37,244 nucleotides of DNA from Synergistaceae bacterium (GCA_030533085.1 JAUNJZ010000026.1:1-37244); one strand, 5' to 3'; positions 15,184 to 24,425 are shown, numbered from the stretch's first letter. Notes: generated by a model from the letters alone, not told the origin. Numbers and translations are program-made.

Positions 15184-16022
15184 AGGCGAAACCGCTGCGG
15201 CTTGATAAATTTATGACGGGCCGAAAGCTCGCCGCCTCGCGCGCTCTCGCTCAAAGCTATATAGAGGAGGGGCGCGTAAAGGTAAACGGCGTGGTCGCGA
15301 CAAAGGCCGCCTCTATGATTTCACCGGAGGCGCGAGTACAGATAGACGCGCCTGAAAGAGAATGGGTCAGCCGCGGGGCCTACAAGCTGCTCCGCGCGAT
15401 TGAAAGCTTTCAGATAGACGCCGGAGGAAAACGCTGCATCGACATAGGCGCATCCACAGGAGGTTTTACAGAAGTTCTGCTGTCAAATGGAGCCGCGATA
15501 GTCTACGCGGTTGACGTCGGTTACGGGCAGCTAGCCTGGAAGCTGCGCGGCGACCCACGCGTCAAGGTGATGGAACGCACCAACGCGCGCACGCTGACGC
15601 TTGCCATGACGGATGGCGAAAAGGCCGACCTCATCGTCTCCGACGCCTCCTTCATCTCGATAACGCTGCTGCTCCCTACGCTGGAAGCATTGCTGAAAGA
15701 TGACGGACAGATGATCCTTCTGATAAAGCCGCAGTTCGAGGCAGGGCGCGAACGTGTCGGCAAGGGCGTTATAAGCGACCCGCGCATCCATCTTGAAATA
15801 CTTGGCGAAGTCGCGGACTTCATTGAAAAAAATACCGGCCTGCTGCTGAAAGGGGCGGACTATTCGCCGATACGCGGGCCGGAGGGAAACATAGAGTTTT
15901 TATTCCTGCTTGGTTATAGAGGCGCTTCCGCCGCCCCCCGGCCGGATTTCCAAAAAATCGTAGAGGATGCGCACCTGCACGCGGCAGCCCATCCGCAACG
16001 GAGGTCTACTGAAAATGAATGA
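15180..16022 (+). CDS. tlyA: TlyA family rRNA (cytidine-2'-O)-methyltransferase
   Basis: A 280-residue TlyA/hemolysin-A-like methyltransferase, which in mycobacteria 2'-O-methylates cytidines of 16S and 23S rRNA. An N-terminal S4 RNA-binding domain (about residues 6-60, RLDKFMTGRKLAASRALAQ) precedes a FtsJ-type Rossmann domain. The SAM-binding DIGASTGGFT is near residue 88, followed by SDASFISITLLLP and IKPQFEAG. Its ATG overlaps the dxs stop. The tlyA-nadK-recN order recurs widely in bacteria. Despite the old name, haemolytic activity is not implied. Confidence 0.93.
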   Translation: MKAKPLRLDKFMTGRKLAASRALAQSYIEEGRVKVNGVVATKAASMISPEARVQIDAPEREWVSRGAYKLLRAIESFQIDAGGKRCIDIGASTGGFTEVLLSNGAAIVYAVDVGYGQLAWKLRGDPRVKVMERTNARTLTLAMTDGEKADLIVSDASFISITLLLPTLEALLKDDGQMILLIKPQFEAGRERVGKGVISDPRIHLEILGEVADFIEKNTGLLLKGADYSPIRGPEGNIEFLFLLGYRGASAAPRPDFQKIVEDAHLHAAAHPQRRSTENE

Positions 16023-16899
16023 GAAAAAGAAAATCGGACTCCTGTTCAACACACAAAAGCCCGCCGCGATAGAAATGGCGTGTCGCCTCTGGAACTGGGG
16101 CAGAGAAGAGGGCATAAGCTTTATTCTGCCTCCGCACGAAGCCGCCGCCCTCTCGATACCGGGAGTGGAAGACGACCTATGGCGCAGAGAGGCGGCCTTC
16201 GCCGTGATACTGGGCGGAGACGGAACCTTCCTCCGCGCCGCGCGCTACACATTCGGACATCAGATACCGCTGTACGGCATAAATCTTGGGCGTCTGGGCT
16301 TCCTCGCGATCGGAAGCCCTGACTCGGCGGAAAATGATATCAGGGCGATAATCAACGGGGAATACAGCATACAGCGCCGCCATTTGCTCAAAGGCCAGGT
16401 CAGGCGCGGCGGCAGGCTCGTTCATGAGCTGCACGCGCTCAACGACCTCGTTATATCAAAGGGCAATCTTGCGCGGGTGATAGACCTTGAGGTAAAGGTC
16501 GGAAACGAAGTGCTGACACTCTTCCTCGCCGACGGACTGATACTCTCCACGCCGACAGGCTCCACAGCCTACGCCCTCTCCGCCGGCGGCCCCATAGTGC
16601 CGCCGCACGTCCCATGCATGATAATGGCTCCCATCTGCGCCCACACACTCTACGCCAGACCGGTCATCCTCAGCGAGACAGACATGGCGCTCGTCATACC
16701 GAAAGGCGACACGCGCAGCCTCATACTGACACAGGACGGACAGCTCGGCTACGAACTGCTCCCCGGCGACGAGCTGCAAGTGACGCTCGACCGGGAAATA
16801 TCTGTAGAGACGATACAGCTCAACGGCCGCAGCTACTACGACCTGTTGAGAGAAAAGCTGCGCTGGGGCTTCAACGGCATAAGCGACGGAGGCGACTGA
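16015..16899 (+). CDS. nadK: NAD kinase
   Basis: A 294-residue NAD kinase that phosphorylates NAD to NADP. The GGDGTFLRAAR motif carries the catalytic aspartate; NLGRLGFL, LNDLVISKG and STPTGSTAYALSAGGPIV are the other NAD-kinase signatures. The start at ATG 16015 is set by an upstream ACGGAGG site and overlaps the tlyA stop by eight bases. recN starts two bases after its stop. Confidence 0.95.
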   Translation: MNEKKKIGLLFNTQKPAAIEMACRLWNWGREEGISFILPPHEAAALSIPGVEDDLWRREAAFAVILGGDGTFLRAARYTFGHQIPLYGINLGRLGFLAIGSPDSAENDIRAIINGEYSIQRRHLLKGQVRRGGRLVHELHALNDLVISKGNLARVIDLEVKVGNEVLTLFLADGLILSTPTGSTAYALSAGGPIVPPHVPCMIMAPICAHTLYARPVILSETDMALVIPKGDTRSLILTQDGQLGYELLPGDELQVTLDREISVETIQLNGRSYYDLLREKLRWGFNGISDGGD

Positions 16900-16901
16900 T
16901 A

Positions 16902-18560
16902 TTGATCGAAGAACTCTCCATAAGCGGGGTAGGGGGCATCAGAGAGGCGTCGCTGCTGTTTGACGGCGAATTTATCGTCATTACCGGAGAAAGCGGTTCC
17001 GGAAAAAGCAGCCTCGTGCGCGCGCTGGAATTCATATCAGGCAAGCGGGCGCAGCTGAACTATATCCACACTCAGGAAGAGAGCTGCGAAGTACAGGCCG
17101 TGATAAGCTCCGAAAACATAGCCGGACTTGAAGAAAGATACCAGCCGCAGGAAAAATCGCTGATAGCCCGCCGTTCCTTTTCCAGAAGCGGCAAAGGAAA
17201 ATGCTCCCTACAGGGGCAGAGCGTCCCTCTGGCGCTGCTCTCACATGCTATGGAGCCAAACGTCGTAATACAGAGCCAGTTCGCGCAGCTCGGCCTCCTG
17301 GAGCCTGCCAGACAGCTTGAGCTGGTAGACTCCTGCGGCGGGGAAGGATTAAAAAAGGCGCTCTCCGAACTTGACACCGCCTTCGCCGCCGCCGTCGCGG
17401 CGGAAAAAAGGATAATCGCGCTGAAAAAACGGCGCAAAGAGGCCGAAGAACGTTACGAAGAAGCGCCCGCCGTGATAAGGCAGGTAAAGGCGCTCGAACT
17501 GCGCGCGGAAAGCGAAGAACAATGGAATAAGGAGCTGCGCGAAATAGAGAGCGGCGAAGCGAGCCTCCGCGCAATGCGCCTGCTGGCGGAAAAGATGAAC
17601 GCTCCTGAAAACGGCCTACTCGACCAGCTTGAAAGAGCCGGCAAAAGCATCTACGACTCGGCGCGCGGCAAAGACGAACGCTGGCGCGCCGCGGTAGAAA
17701 AAATGCTAGGCGGCGCGCAGCAGCTATCCTCCCTTCTCGCCGCCGAATGCCGAGGAAGTGCGGAGCCGGAAGCCGCGGAAGAGGCAAAAGAACGGCTGGA
17801 AAAAAAGATCGGAGCGCTGCGCCGGATAAAACGCACACTCAACCTGCCGAACGCGGCGGCTGTGCTCGAGTATGCGGCGGAAGCCGAAAAAGAGCTGGAA
17901 TGGCTGAAAAACAGCCGCGAAGAGCTTGAAAGGCTAGAAAGCGAAGCGCAGGAGCTGCGCAGAGAGACCGCAAAGCTGGCGATGGAAGTGCGCGCGAAGA
18001 GAAAAGAATCCGCGGCGGCGCTCGCAGCCTCCGTCAACGGGCATCTGAACGAGCTGGGAATGGAATACGCGACATTCAACATCGAGATAGAGCCGCTCGA
18101 CAAAGTGCGCGCGACAGGCGCGGAAAATGTGAGCTTCACCCTGGCGCTGCCCGACCAGAAGCCCCTGCCCGTAGGCAAAAACGCCTCCGGAGGCGAGCTG
18201 TCCCGCATACTTATCGCCTTACAGCTCTCAGCAGGCGACGACAAACTGCCCGGCACACTGGTATTCGACGAAGTAGAGGCCGGACTGGGCGGCAAAACGG
18301 CGCTGCTCGCCGGCTGCAAACTGCGCCAGCTGTCCAGACGCTGCCGCACAGTCCTCATCACCCACCAGGCGACAATAGCGGCGATGGCCGATCAGCACTT
18401 CGTAGTCAAAAGAGATGGAGAAAACACCGAAATAAGCGAAGTCGCGGGCAAAGAGCGCGAACGCGAGATAGCAAGAATGCTATCCGGCGACGAAAACTCC
18501 TACGAAGCGCTGGAACACGCAAAGGCGCTGCTGGAAAACGGCGGCGGGGAAGTAAGGTAA
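16902..18560 (+). CDS. recN: DNA repair protein RecN
   Basis: RecN is an SMC-like ATPase in double-strand-break repair. Walker A GESGSGKS is at residues 29-36, a coiled-coil rich in Glu, Lys and Arg occupies about 150-370, the ABC signature ASGGELSR begins near 428 and the Walker B VFDEVEAG near 454. I place the start at TTG 16902, two bases after nadK, with GGAGG nine bases upstream; the longer in-frame reading to 16614 only shadows nadK. At about 552 residues it is full length. It is the last gene of the xseB operon. Confidence 0.94.
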   Translation: MIEELSISGVGGIREASLLFDGEFIVITGESGSGKSSLVRALEFISGKRAQLNYIHTQEESCEVQAVISSENIAGLEERYQPQEKSLIARRSFSRSGKGKCSLQGQSVPLALLSHAMEPNVVIQSQFAQLGLLEPARQLELVDSCGGEGLKKALSELDTAFAAAVAAEKRIIALKKRRKEAEERYEEAPAVIRQVKALELRAESEEQWNKELREIESGEASLRAMRLLAEKMNAPENGLLDQLERAGKSIYDSARGKDERWRAAVEKMLGGAQQLSSLLAAECRGSAEPEAAEEAKERLEKKIGALRRIKRTLNLPNAAAVLEYAAEAEKELEWLKNSREELERLESEAQELRRETAKLAMEVRAKRKESAAALAASVNGHLNELGMEYATFNIEIEPLDKVRATGAENVSFTLALPDQKPLPVGKNASGGELSRILIALQLSAGDDKLPGTLVFDEVEAGLGGKTALLAGCKLRQLSRRCRTVLITHQATIAAMADQHFVVKRDGENTEISEVAGKEREREIARMLSGDENSYEALEHAKALLENGGGEVR

Positions 18561-18579
18561 CCTAAAATCAAAGTAAAAA

Positions 18580-18620
18580 GAAAGGCCGTCATGAGCAGAA
18601 GAAGCTTCGGGCGGCCTTTC
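18580..18620 (+). terminator. Inverted repeat after recN
   Basis: Perfect nine-base arms GAAAGGCCG (18580-18588) and its complement (18612-18620) enclose a 23-base loop that itself contains GAAGCTTC. It lies 20 bases past recN and probably ends its transcript, although the U-tract is only three Ts within the stem end. Confidence 0.5.
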
Positions 18621-18658
18621 GCGCGCCGGCGCATTAAGAGCAGAAAAGCGCTGCACAG

Positions 18659-18695
18659 TGACATTATCTCAGAACATTTATGGGGTGACATTATC
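18659..18695 (+). repeat. Paired 11-bp direct repeats between recN and rplU
   Basis: GTGACATTATC occurs at 18659-18669 and again at 18685-18695, 26 bases apart, just upstream of the rplU promoter. The spacing and sequence remind me of repeated terminal motifs of IS21-type elements, so this may be a relic end. Alternatively it is a paired regulator site. No transposase is present. Confidence 0.55.
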
Positions 18696-18725
18696 ATAGA
18701 CTAATAACACAGGCAAAATGCGCCC

Positions 18726-18754
18726 TTGACAGCGGCGCTTTTTATTCCTATACT
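18726..18754 (+). promoter_or_regulatory. rplU: Promoter of the rplU-rpmA operon
   Basis: TTGACA (18726-18731), a 17-base spacer and TATACT (18749-18754), a near-consensus sigma-70 promoter. A leader of about 78 nt follows, with a GGAGGAGGG ribosome-binding site. Confidence 0.82.
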
Positions 18755-18838
18755 TACTTGGTTTTAGAATACGCTTGGTGTGGGCCTTAAAATGTCGTAT
18801 GACTGCCTGACACACAGCGGAGGAGGGAAAATTATATT

Positions 18839-19150
18839 ATGTACGCAGTAATCGAGCAGGGCGGAAAGCAGTACAGGGTCGCGGCGGGCGACAAGTTCAG
18901 GGTGGAGAAGATTCACGCTGAAGACGGAACACAGGTGGAATTTGACAAGGTCATTATCCTCGGCAAGGATGACGGCGCTGTTATCGGCGCTCCTTACGTT
19001 GAGGGCGCGACGGTGACGGCGAAGATTCTTGAGAGCGGCAAGGACGACAAGGTTATCGTCTTCAAGTACCGCAGAAAGAAGAATTACCGTAAATTCCGCG
19101 GCCATCGTCAGCAGTACACGCTTATCCAGATCGAAGCTATTAACGGTTAG
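18839..19150 (+). CDS. rplU: 50S ribosomal protein L21
   Basis: A 103-residue L21 of the large ribosomal subunit, recognised by MYAVIEQGGKQYRVAAGD at the start and the C-terminal RRKKNYRKFRGHRQQYT segment. It is followed 28 bases later by rpmA; the two are co-transcribed in most bacteria. The ysxB-type protease gene that separates them in Firmicutes is absent. Confidence 0.97.
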   Translation: MYAVIEQGGKQYRVAAGDKFRVEKIHAEDGTQVEFDKVIILGKDDGAVIGAPYVEGATVTAKILESGKDDKVIVFKYRRKKNYRKFRGHRQQYTLIQIEAING

Positions 19151-19178
19151 TTTTTTTACGCAAGGGGGATATTGAGTT

Positions 19179-19436
19179 ATGGCACATAAAAAAGGACAAG
19201 GAAGCTCAACCAACGGCCGCGACAGTCAGCCTAAGTATCTTGGCGTCAAACGCGGAGACGGTTCTTTTGTAAACGCTGGCACGATTATCGTCCGTCAGCG
19301 CGGCACGAAGATTCATCCGGGGCAGCACACCGGACTGGGGCGCGATTTCACAATCTTCGCGCTTGTTCCCGGCAGGGTTCGTTTCCAGACGAAGGCGGAC
19401 CGCAAGTACGTTACGATCGAGCCGGAAGCGCTTTAA
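19179..19436 (+). CDS. rpmA: 50S ribosomal protein L27
   Basis: An 85-residue L27, whose N-terminus reaches the peptidyl-transferase centre. It starts [16 protein letters not shown], so it is the short form without the roughly nine-residue prepeptide that Firmicutes remove with a protease. AAGGGGG precedes the ATG. A strong terminator follows. Confidence 0.97.
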   Translation: MAHKKGQGSSTNGRDSQPKYLGVKRGDGSFVNAGTIIVRQRGTKIHPGQHTGLGRDFTIFALVPGRVRFQTKADRKYVTIEPEAL

Positions 19437-19507
19437 ATATTTAATCTGTCAGTCACTGATCGAAGGGCGATAACAGGCCAGTCTGATCAGCGGAGTCAGA
19501 ATTTTCA

Positions 19508-19537
19508 GGGGGCCTCGCAGAGCAGGCCCCCTTTTTT
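19508..19537 (+). terminator. Intrinsic terminator after rpmA
   Basis: GGGGGCCT (19508-19515) and AGGCCCCC (19524-19531) form a perfect eight-pair stem, followed by six Ts (19532-19537). Confidence 0.92.
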
Positions 19538-19541
19538 CAGC

Positions 19542-19571
19542 TTGTATTACCGCCGCTTTTATGCTTATATT
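19542..19571 (+). promoter_or_regulatory. obgE: Probable promoter for obgE
   Basis: TTGTAT (19542-19547), 18-base spacer, TATATT (19566-19571), immediately after the rpmA terminator. It would drive obgE through the HIT gene. Confidence 0.5.
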
Positions 19572-19628
19572 TATCAGTTACCGGCCATGAAAGAGCGCGT
19601 GTAAACATTTCATGAATGAGGTGAAAAT

Positions 19629-21035
19629 ATGAAATTTGTCGATTCTCTGCGAATGTCCGTGAAGGCGGGACGCGGCGGAAACGGCTGTATGAGTTTTCTG
19701 CGCGAACGCTTCAAGCCTAACGGCGGCCCGGACGGCGGCAACGGCGGACGCGGCGGCAGCGTGATATTTGAAGCGACCACGAATTTACAGACATTGGCCG
19801 ATCTTGAATATATGCACCATATAAAGGGCGAAAACGGAGGGCATGGCAAGGGCGCCGCCAGAAACGGCCCCGCCGGTGAGGATAAGATCATCTACGTTCC
19901 ATGCGGCACCGTTATTTACGATGCGGATACGGGGGAGGGCTGCGCAGATCTTGTGGAGCCTCACGACCGTTTTGTCGCCGCGCGCGGCGGCAGGGGAGGG
20001 CGCGGCAACCGCTATTTCGCCAGTTCGTCAAGAAAAGCGCCGCGCTTCTGCGAGCAGGGCGACATGGGCGAGGAGGTCAAACTGCGTCTTGAGCTTCGGC
20101 TGATAGCGGACGTAGGGCTCGTAGGACTGCCAAATGTCGGAAAGTCGAGCATTCTGGCCGCGATATCAAACGCACAGCCAAGGATAGCGAATTATCCCTT
20201 TACCACGCTCTCTCCGAATCTCGGAGTTCTGAACAGCGGTGAGGAGCGCATCGTCATAGCGGACATTCCCGGACTTATAGAGGGGGCGCACATGAATAAG
20301 GGGCTGGGGCTTGAGTTTTTGCGCCATGTTGACAGATCCCGCCTGCTTATCCATGTTTTGAGCCTCGAAAGCCGCGATTATGATACAATAATCGGGGATT
20401 TTGAAGTTGTGCGCCGCGAGATGGAGAAGTACGATCCCGCGCTTGAAAAACGTCCGTATTTCGTCGCGGCTAACAAGCTGGACGAGCTGGAGGAAGAAGG
20501 CGCAGCGGAGCTGATCGGGAGGCTGGCTTCCTATTTCAGAGAAAAGGGGCTGCTTTTCATTACGGTCAGCGCTTTGACGGAAGAGGGAATACCAGAGCTG
20601 GTCGAAGAGATAATAAAATTCACCGCCGCCCATCCGCGCCCAAAGAGCAACGTAAGGCTCTTCGCGCTGGATGAGAGACTGCCGGAGAAGACGCCGCTGC
20701 GCAAGCGAAACAGGATACAGATCATATCGCTGCACGGAGGCGGCTATCAGTTGTTGCACTACCAGCTCGAAAAGGCGGCGGAGCGCTACGATTTCAGTCA
20801 GGATGAAAATGTAGCGCGCTTTACAAAGCTGCTGCGCAGATATAAGGTGGAAGAGCTTCTTGAAGCGGCGGGAGCGCAGCCGGGTGATTCGGTGACTATC
20901 GGATATAAGGAATTCAACTTTTATCCCGACTATTACCCGGATGAAGAGTACGAAGAGAAGGAAGCCCCGGAAGAGGAAAAGAGCGGAGCGGACGAGGAAG
21001 ATACGGAGAGCGGGCCTGTTGACGACGATGAGTAA
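19629..21035 (+). CDS. obgE: GTPase ObgE/CgtA
   Basis: A 468-residue Obg GTPase, which binds the 50S subunit and affects ribosome assembly and stress responses. The glycine-rich Obg fold covers about residues 1-158. The G domain has the P-loop GLPNVGKSS at about 166-174 and DIPGLIEGA at switch II. A C-terminal OCT domain follows, and finally an acidic tail of about 30 residues rich in Glu and Asp. The AGGTG ribosome-binding site lies partly inside a small inverted repeat (CATTTCAT...ATGAGGTG). The next gene begins 15 bases after its stop. Confidence 0.96.
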   Translation: MKFVDSLRMSVKAGRGGNGCMSFLRERFKPNGGPDGGNGGRGGSVIFEATTNLQTLADLEYMHHIKGENGGHGKGAARNGPAGEDKIIYVPCGTVIYDADTGEGCADLVEPHDRFVAARGGRGGRGNRYFASSSRKAPRFCEQGDMGEEVKLRLELRLIADVGLVGLPNVGKSSILAAISNAQPRIANYPFTTLSPNLGVLNSGEERIVIADIPGLIEGAHMNKGLGLEFLRHVDRSRLLIHVLSLESRDYDTIIGDFEVVRREMEKYDPALEKRPYFVAANKLDELEEEGAAELIGRLASYFREKGLLFITVSALTEEGIPELVEEIIKFTAAHPRPKSNVRLFALDERLPEKTPLRKRNRIQIISLHGGGYQLLHYQLEKAAERYDFSQDENVARFTKLLRRYKVEELLEAAGAQPGDSVTIGYKEFNFYPDYYPDEEYEEKEAPEEEKSGADEEDTESGPVDDDE

Positions 21036-21050
21036 ATCCGGTGCTGTAAA

Positions 21051-21674
21051 ATGACGGAAACAAGACGCAGGATAGGGATAATGGGCGGCACCTTTGACCC
21101 GATTCACTACGGTCATCTGCTCGCGGCTGAGGAGGCGCACACGGCCTTCTGGCTGTCAGAGGTGGTTTTCGTGCCCACCGGGCAGCCTCCCCACAAAGCA
21201 CGGCAGAAGGTCACGTCGCCGGAGGACAGATATCTGATGACGGAACTGGCGACGATGGACTGCCCATATTTCCGCGTTTCGCGCGTGGAGATAGAGCGCA
21301 AGGGCGAAAGCTATACGATAGACACGCTGAGAACCCTTCGCTCATCCCCTGAGTACGCCGGTTCGCTTTTCTACTTTATCACCGGACTTGACGCGGTGCT
21401 GGACATAGTATCCTGGAAGGATCCGCAGGAGCTGATGGAGCTGTGCCGCTTTGTGGCTGTGAGCCGCTACGGATATACCCACAAGAGGATGGATGAGCTG
21501 CCGCAGGAGCTGCGCTCAAAGATAATACCGCTTGAAATCCCGCTTCTTGCCATATCCAGCACGGAGCTGAGAGAGCGTATAAAACGAAACAGAAGTATCC
21601 GCTTTCTGGTTCCGCCGGCGGTCGAGCAGTTTATAAGAAAGAAATCCCTGTATAAGAATCAGACGGAGGAATAA
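21051..21674 (+). CDS. nadD: Nicotinate-nucleotide adenylyltransferase
   Basis: A 207-residue NadD, which adenylates nicotinate mononucleotide in NAD synthesis. The nucleotidyltransferase motif GGTFDPIHYGH is at residues 12-22, FVPTGQPPHK near 40-49 and ISSTELRERIKRNRSIRFLVP-type residues near the C-terminus. It pairs functionally with nadK, which lies in another operon of this window. The obgE-nadD-LCP-rsfS order is common in bacteria. Confidence 0.95.
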   Translation: MTETRRRIGIMGGTFDPIHYGHLLAAEEAHTAFWLSEVVFVPTGQPPHKARQKVTSPEDRYLMTELATMDCPYFRVSRVEIERKGESYTIDTLRTLRSSPEYAGSLFYFITGLDAVLDIVSWKDPQELMELCRFVAVSRYGYTHKRMDELPQELRSKIIPLEIPLLAISSTELRERIKRNRSIRFLVPPAVEQFIRKKSLYKNQTEE

Positions 21675-21677
21675 TTT

Positions 21678-23108
21678 TTGAAGCGTTCTGCCATAAGAAA
21701 AATTTTTCTGGTAATCATACTTGGAATCTTCGCCTTAACGGCCGGAGCCGGACTTCGGATATATCTGGCCTGGAACACAAAGGGCGACGACCTGATAAAC
21801 ATAGCGAAGAAAGACGCGGAAAACAGCGATTCCGATTCATACGAGGCGCTTGAGAGTCAGGGCAAGTTCAATATACTTCTGATGGGGGAGGACGACGTGG
21901 AAGGCTCGCGCCGTTCCGATACGATACTTTTCATCACGGTGGATATTGACGACAAGAACATCAGGGTAATGTCAATGCCGCGCGACACGCGCGTTCAGAT
22001 ACCGGCGCACGGAGCGCAGAAGCTCAATCACGCCTTCGCTTACGGCGGGGCGGATCTGCTGAGGGCCACAGTGTCAAAATACCTGAACGAGCCGATACTC
22101 TATTATGTGGTGGTGGATTACAACAGCTTTCCTGAATTTGTAGACATGCTCGGCGGGGTGGATATAGACGTGCAGAAGAGAATGCGCTATGTAGACCGCG
22201 CCGGAAAACTCGATATAAATATAAAGGCCGGCCCGCAGACGCTGGATGGAAAAACTGCCCTGCATTTTGTCCGCTTCAGAAAGGACGCGCTGGGCGACAT
22301 CGGACGCATACAGCGTCAGCAGCAATTTATAAAGGCTATGCTGAAAAAAGCTTACGACCCGCGCGTGATAATAAAATTCCCAGAGCTGGCGGCTCAGGCG
22401 ATGAAGATATTCAGGACGGACATGTCCAATACTTTCGCGCTGCAGCTCGCCGGTTTTATCCAGAATGAGGTGGGGCGCGAAAGAGTGTTCTTCACGACGC
22501 TGCCGGGAGAAGCTGCGATTATAGACCGCCTCAGCTACTGGATGGGCGACGTGAAATCCGCGCGTGCCTTTATTAACGCCTCGCTGGAAGAGCTGATGGA
22601 CGGCGGCGCGAGAGCCGGAGCAGGCGGAGCTGCATATTCAAGCGCCCTTGACCCTGACGAACAGCTAAAGCTCGATGAGGAACAGAGCGGCGACGCGCAG
22701 CAGGCGGAACAGCGGGGGAGCAGCAGCGCCCAAAATGGTATGACGAAAGACGAGCTGCTGGCCATCGTAAAATCAATACCGGATTCGATGGCGGTACTGA
22801 ACGGAACAGGAAAGAACGGCGTCGCGGCGGAAATATCGACAAAATTGCAGCAGCTCGGCGTAGACGTGGTGCATACAGGAAACGCGAAGCACAGCGACTA
22901 CCGCCATTGCAACATCGTCTATCCCACCGGAGCCTCCGCCAGCGTGAAGGAAACGGCGAGAATAATGGGGAGCCTTCTGAAAATCCCAGGAAATCTGGTA
23001 AGACCCAGCCAACAGGCATTTTACGCCTCGCTCATCGCGGGGCATGACTATAAGAAAATCGTAACGCTGCTTGACGAGCTGATAAAAACCGGCAGCACGA
23101 ATAACTAG
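21678..23108 (+). CDS. LytR-CpsA-Psr (LCP) family protein with LytR_C domain
   Basis: A 476-residue membrane protein beginning at TTG 21678, with GGAGG a few bases upstream. One membrane segment (about residues 7-27) anchors an extracytoplasmic LCP domain (about 60-220), recognised by FNILLMGEDD, SDTILFITVD, MPRDTRVQIP, KLNHAFAYGG and LDGKTALHFVRFRKD. After a Gln/Ser/Glu-rich linker there is a LytR_C domain (about 355-450). LCP proteins transfer undecaprenyl-linked glycopolymers to peptidoglycan or proteins in Gram-positives; the acceptor in a diderm is not known from sequence. The family is certain; the substrate is not. Confidence 0.9.
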   Translation: MKRSAIRKIFLVIILGIFALTAGAGLRIYLAWNTKGDDLINIAKKDAENSDSDSYEALESQGKFNILLMGEDDVEGSRRSDTILFITVDIDDKNIRVMSMPRDTRVQIPAHGAQKLNHAFAYGGADLLRATVSKYLNEPILYYVVVDYNSFPEFVDMLGGVDIDVQKRMRYVDRAGKLDINIKAGPQTLDGKTALHFVRFRKDALGDIGRIQRQQQFIKAMLKKAYDPRVIIKFPELAAQAMKIFRTDMSNTFALQLAGFIQNEVGRERVFFTTLPGEAAIIDRLSYWMGDVKSARAFINASLEELMDGGARAGAGGAAYSSALDPDEQLKLDEEQSGDAQQAEQRGSSSAQNGMTKDELLAIVKSIPDSMAVLNGTGKNGVAAEISTKLQQLGVDVVHTGNAKHSDYRHCNIVYPTGASASVKETARIMGSLLKIPGNLVRPSQQAFYASLIAGHDYKKIVTLLDELIKTGSTNN

Positions 23109-23130
23109 AACAGGGAGAGGATCTGCGCGT

Positions 23131-23493
23131 ATGACCGAAGAAAAAGATTTTTGCGAACCATACAAAATACTCATCGAGGCGCTGCTTGACAAGCACGCGA
23201 AAGAAGTGACGGTGCATGACCTTAGCGAACTGTCCGGCTTCGCCGAGACATTTATAGTGGCAGTGTCGCGCTCTGAGCTTCACAGCCGCACGCTGAAAGA
23301 TACGGCGGAGGAGGCGCTCGACAGGCTTGGCCTTCCCTACAGGATTGAGGGGGAGAACAGCAGCAAATGGACGCTGATAGACGTGGGGCATCTCATCGTC
23401 AACATACTGAGCCGCGAAGGACGCGACTTTTACCGCCTCGACTCCCTCTGGGGAGACGCGCCGACGAAGCGCTTTGTCGATCAGGACGACTGA
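23131..23493 (+). CDS. rsfS: Ribosome silencing factor RsfS
   Basis: A 120-residue RsfS (Iojap/YbeB family), which binds L14 and prevents joining of the ribosomal subunits under starvation. Family pattern: the DLSELSGFAETFIVAVSRSELHSR segment, then WTLIDVGHLIVNILSREGRDFY. It lies 22 bases after the LCP gene and five bases before the HIT gene. Confidence 0.94.
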   Translation: MTEEKDFCEPYKILIEALLDKHAKEVTVHDLSELSGFAETFIVAVSRSELHSRTLKDTAEEALDRLGLPYRIEGENSSKWTLIDVGHLIVNILSREGRDFYRLDSLWGDAPTKRFVDQDD

Positions 23494-23498
23494 CATCT

Positions 23499-23870
23499 AT
23501 GGAATGTATCTTCTGCAAACTTACAGATTATGCGCTGGAAAACGAGCTGGCCTACGCGGTATTTGACGTAATGCCGGTGAATCCCGGACATATGCTCATA
23601 ATACCGAAGCGCCACGTGCAGAACTATTTCGATATAACGGTTCAGGAAGAGGCGGCAATGATGGAGCTGCTTCACAGAGGAAAAGAGCTGCTTGACGAAA
23701 AATATAAGCCAGACGGCTATAATTTCGGCGTCAACTGCAGCGAGTGCGCCGGACAGTCTGTGATGCACGTCCACATGCACCTGATACCGCGCTACAAGGG
23801 CGACACGGAATCGCCTCTCGGCGGCGTTCGCGGAGTTATTCCGGAAAAGATGGGATACCGCATAGGCTAA
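23499..23870 (+). CDS. HIT family protein
   Basis: A 123-residue histidine-triad hydrolase. CIFCKL at the N-terminus and HVHMHLIPR, with the catalytic HxHxH at residues 90-94, place it in the HIT/Fhit-like group, which hydrolyses dinucleoside polyphosphates or nucleoside phosphoramidates. I start at ATG 23499, five bases after the rsfS stop; a longer in-frame reading to 23367 only overlaps rsfS. It is the last gene of the obgE operon. Confidence 0.92.
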   Translation: MECIFCKLTDYALENELAYAVFDVMPVNPGHMLIIPKRHVQNYFDITVQEEAAMMELLHRGKELLDEKYKPDGYNFGVNCSECAGQSVMHVHMHLIPRYKGDTESPLGGVRGVIPEKMGYRIG

Positions 23871-23974
23871 AAAAACGGCTGACTCTGTATCCGGCGCGAA
23901 ATGGTATCTTCAGGCTGAAAAGAAGATATCCGCGGCGCACTGGGGCTGACCGGCGAGGCTTTCAGTGAACTTAC

Positions 23975-24026
23975 AGCGTCTGATTATTTCTCCGAAGGCG
24001 CGGAGGAATAGTCAGACGCTTTCTCA
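23975..24026 (+). terminator. Long hairpin terminator after the HIT gene
   Basis: Twenty-base arms (23975-23994 and 24001-24020) pair fully with two G-U wobbles around a six-base loop, followed by TTTCTC. It probably ends the obgE-HIT transcript, 105 bases past the last stop. Confidence 0.7.
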
Positions 24027-24425
24027 TTTACGCGGCGGACGCTGACGATATGCTTTTCTTCGGCTTTAGCGATTGCGGACGGCTGGCCGGAATGACGGCG
24101 GCGCGCGGCAGGCATATCTGCCTTTTATTTGTAAGAAAGATCTGTCAGCGCAAAGTGATTGAAAGCCCTCGTCGGCCATCTGCGCAGTGAATGCGCACTG
24201 GCGGAAACGCCAGCCAACTCAACGCCGCACGTCCGCAAATTTTACGCGCCATTGGCTTTACCGACACAAGCGGCGAAAAAATACAAGATACAAAACGCCA
24301 TCAGATATATTCACATGAAGCTGGAAGAGACAGCATAAATATCTCATATATTTCATATATTATAATTACCGGAGGCTCCTTTCGATTTTATATCGATGTC
24401 CTATAATTTATCTTATGTTACATTT

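Noticed and set aside
16614-16901. N-terminal extension of RecN into nadK
   Set aside because: The extra residues are a frame shadow of nadK; TTG 16902 with GGAGG upstream matches the RecN start.
18591-18704. Short ORF of 37 codons after recN
   Set aside because: It spans the inverted repeat and repeat motifs, has no good ribosome-binding site and a biased, non-protein-like composition.
20166-21140. Open frame of 324 codons opposite obgE
   Set aside because: Shadow of obgE and the start of nadD; no recognisable protein features.
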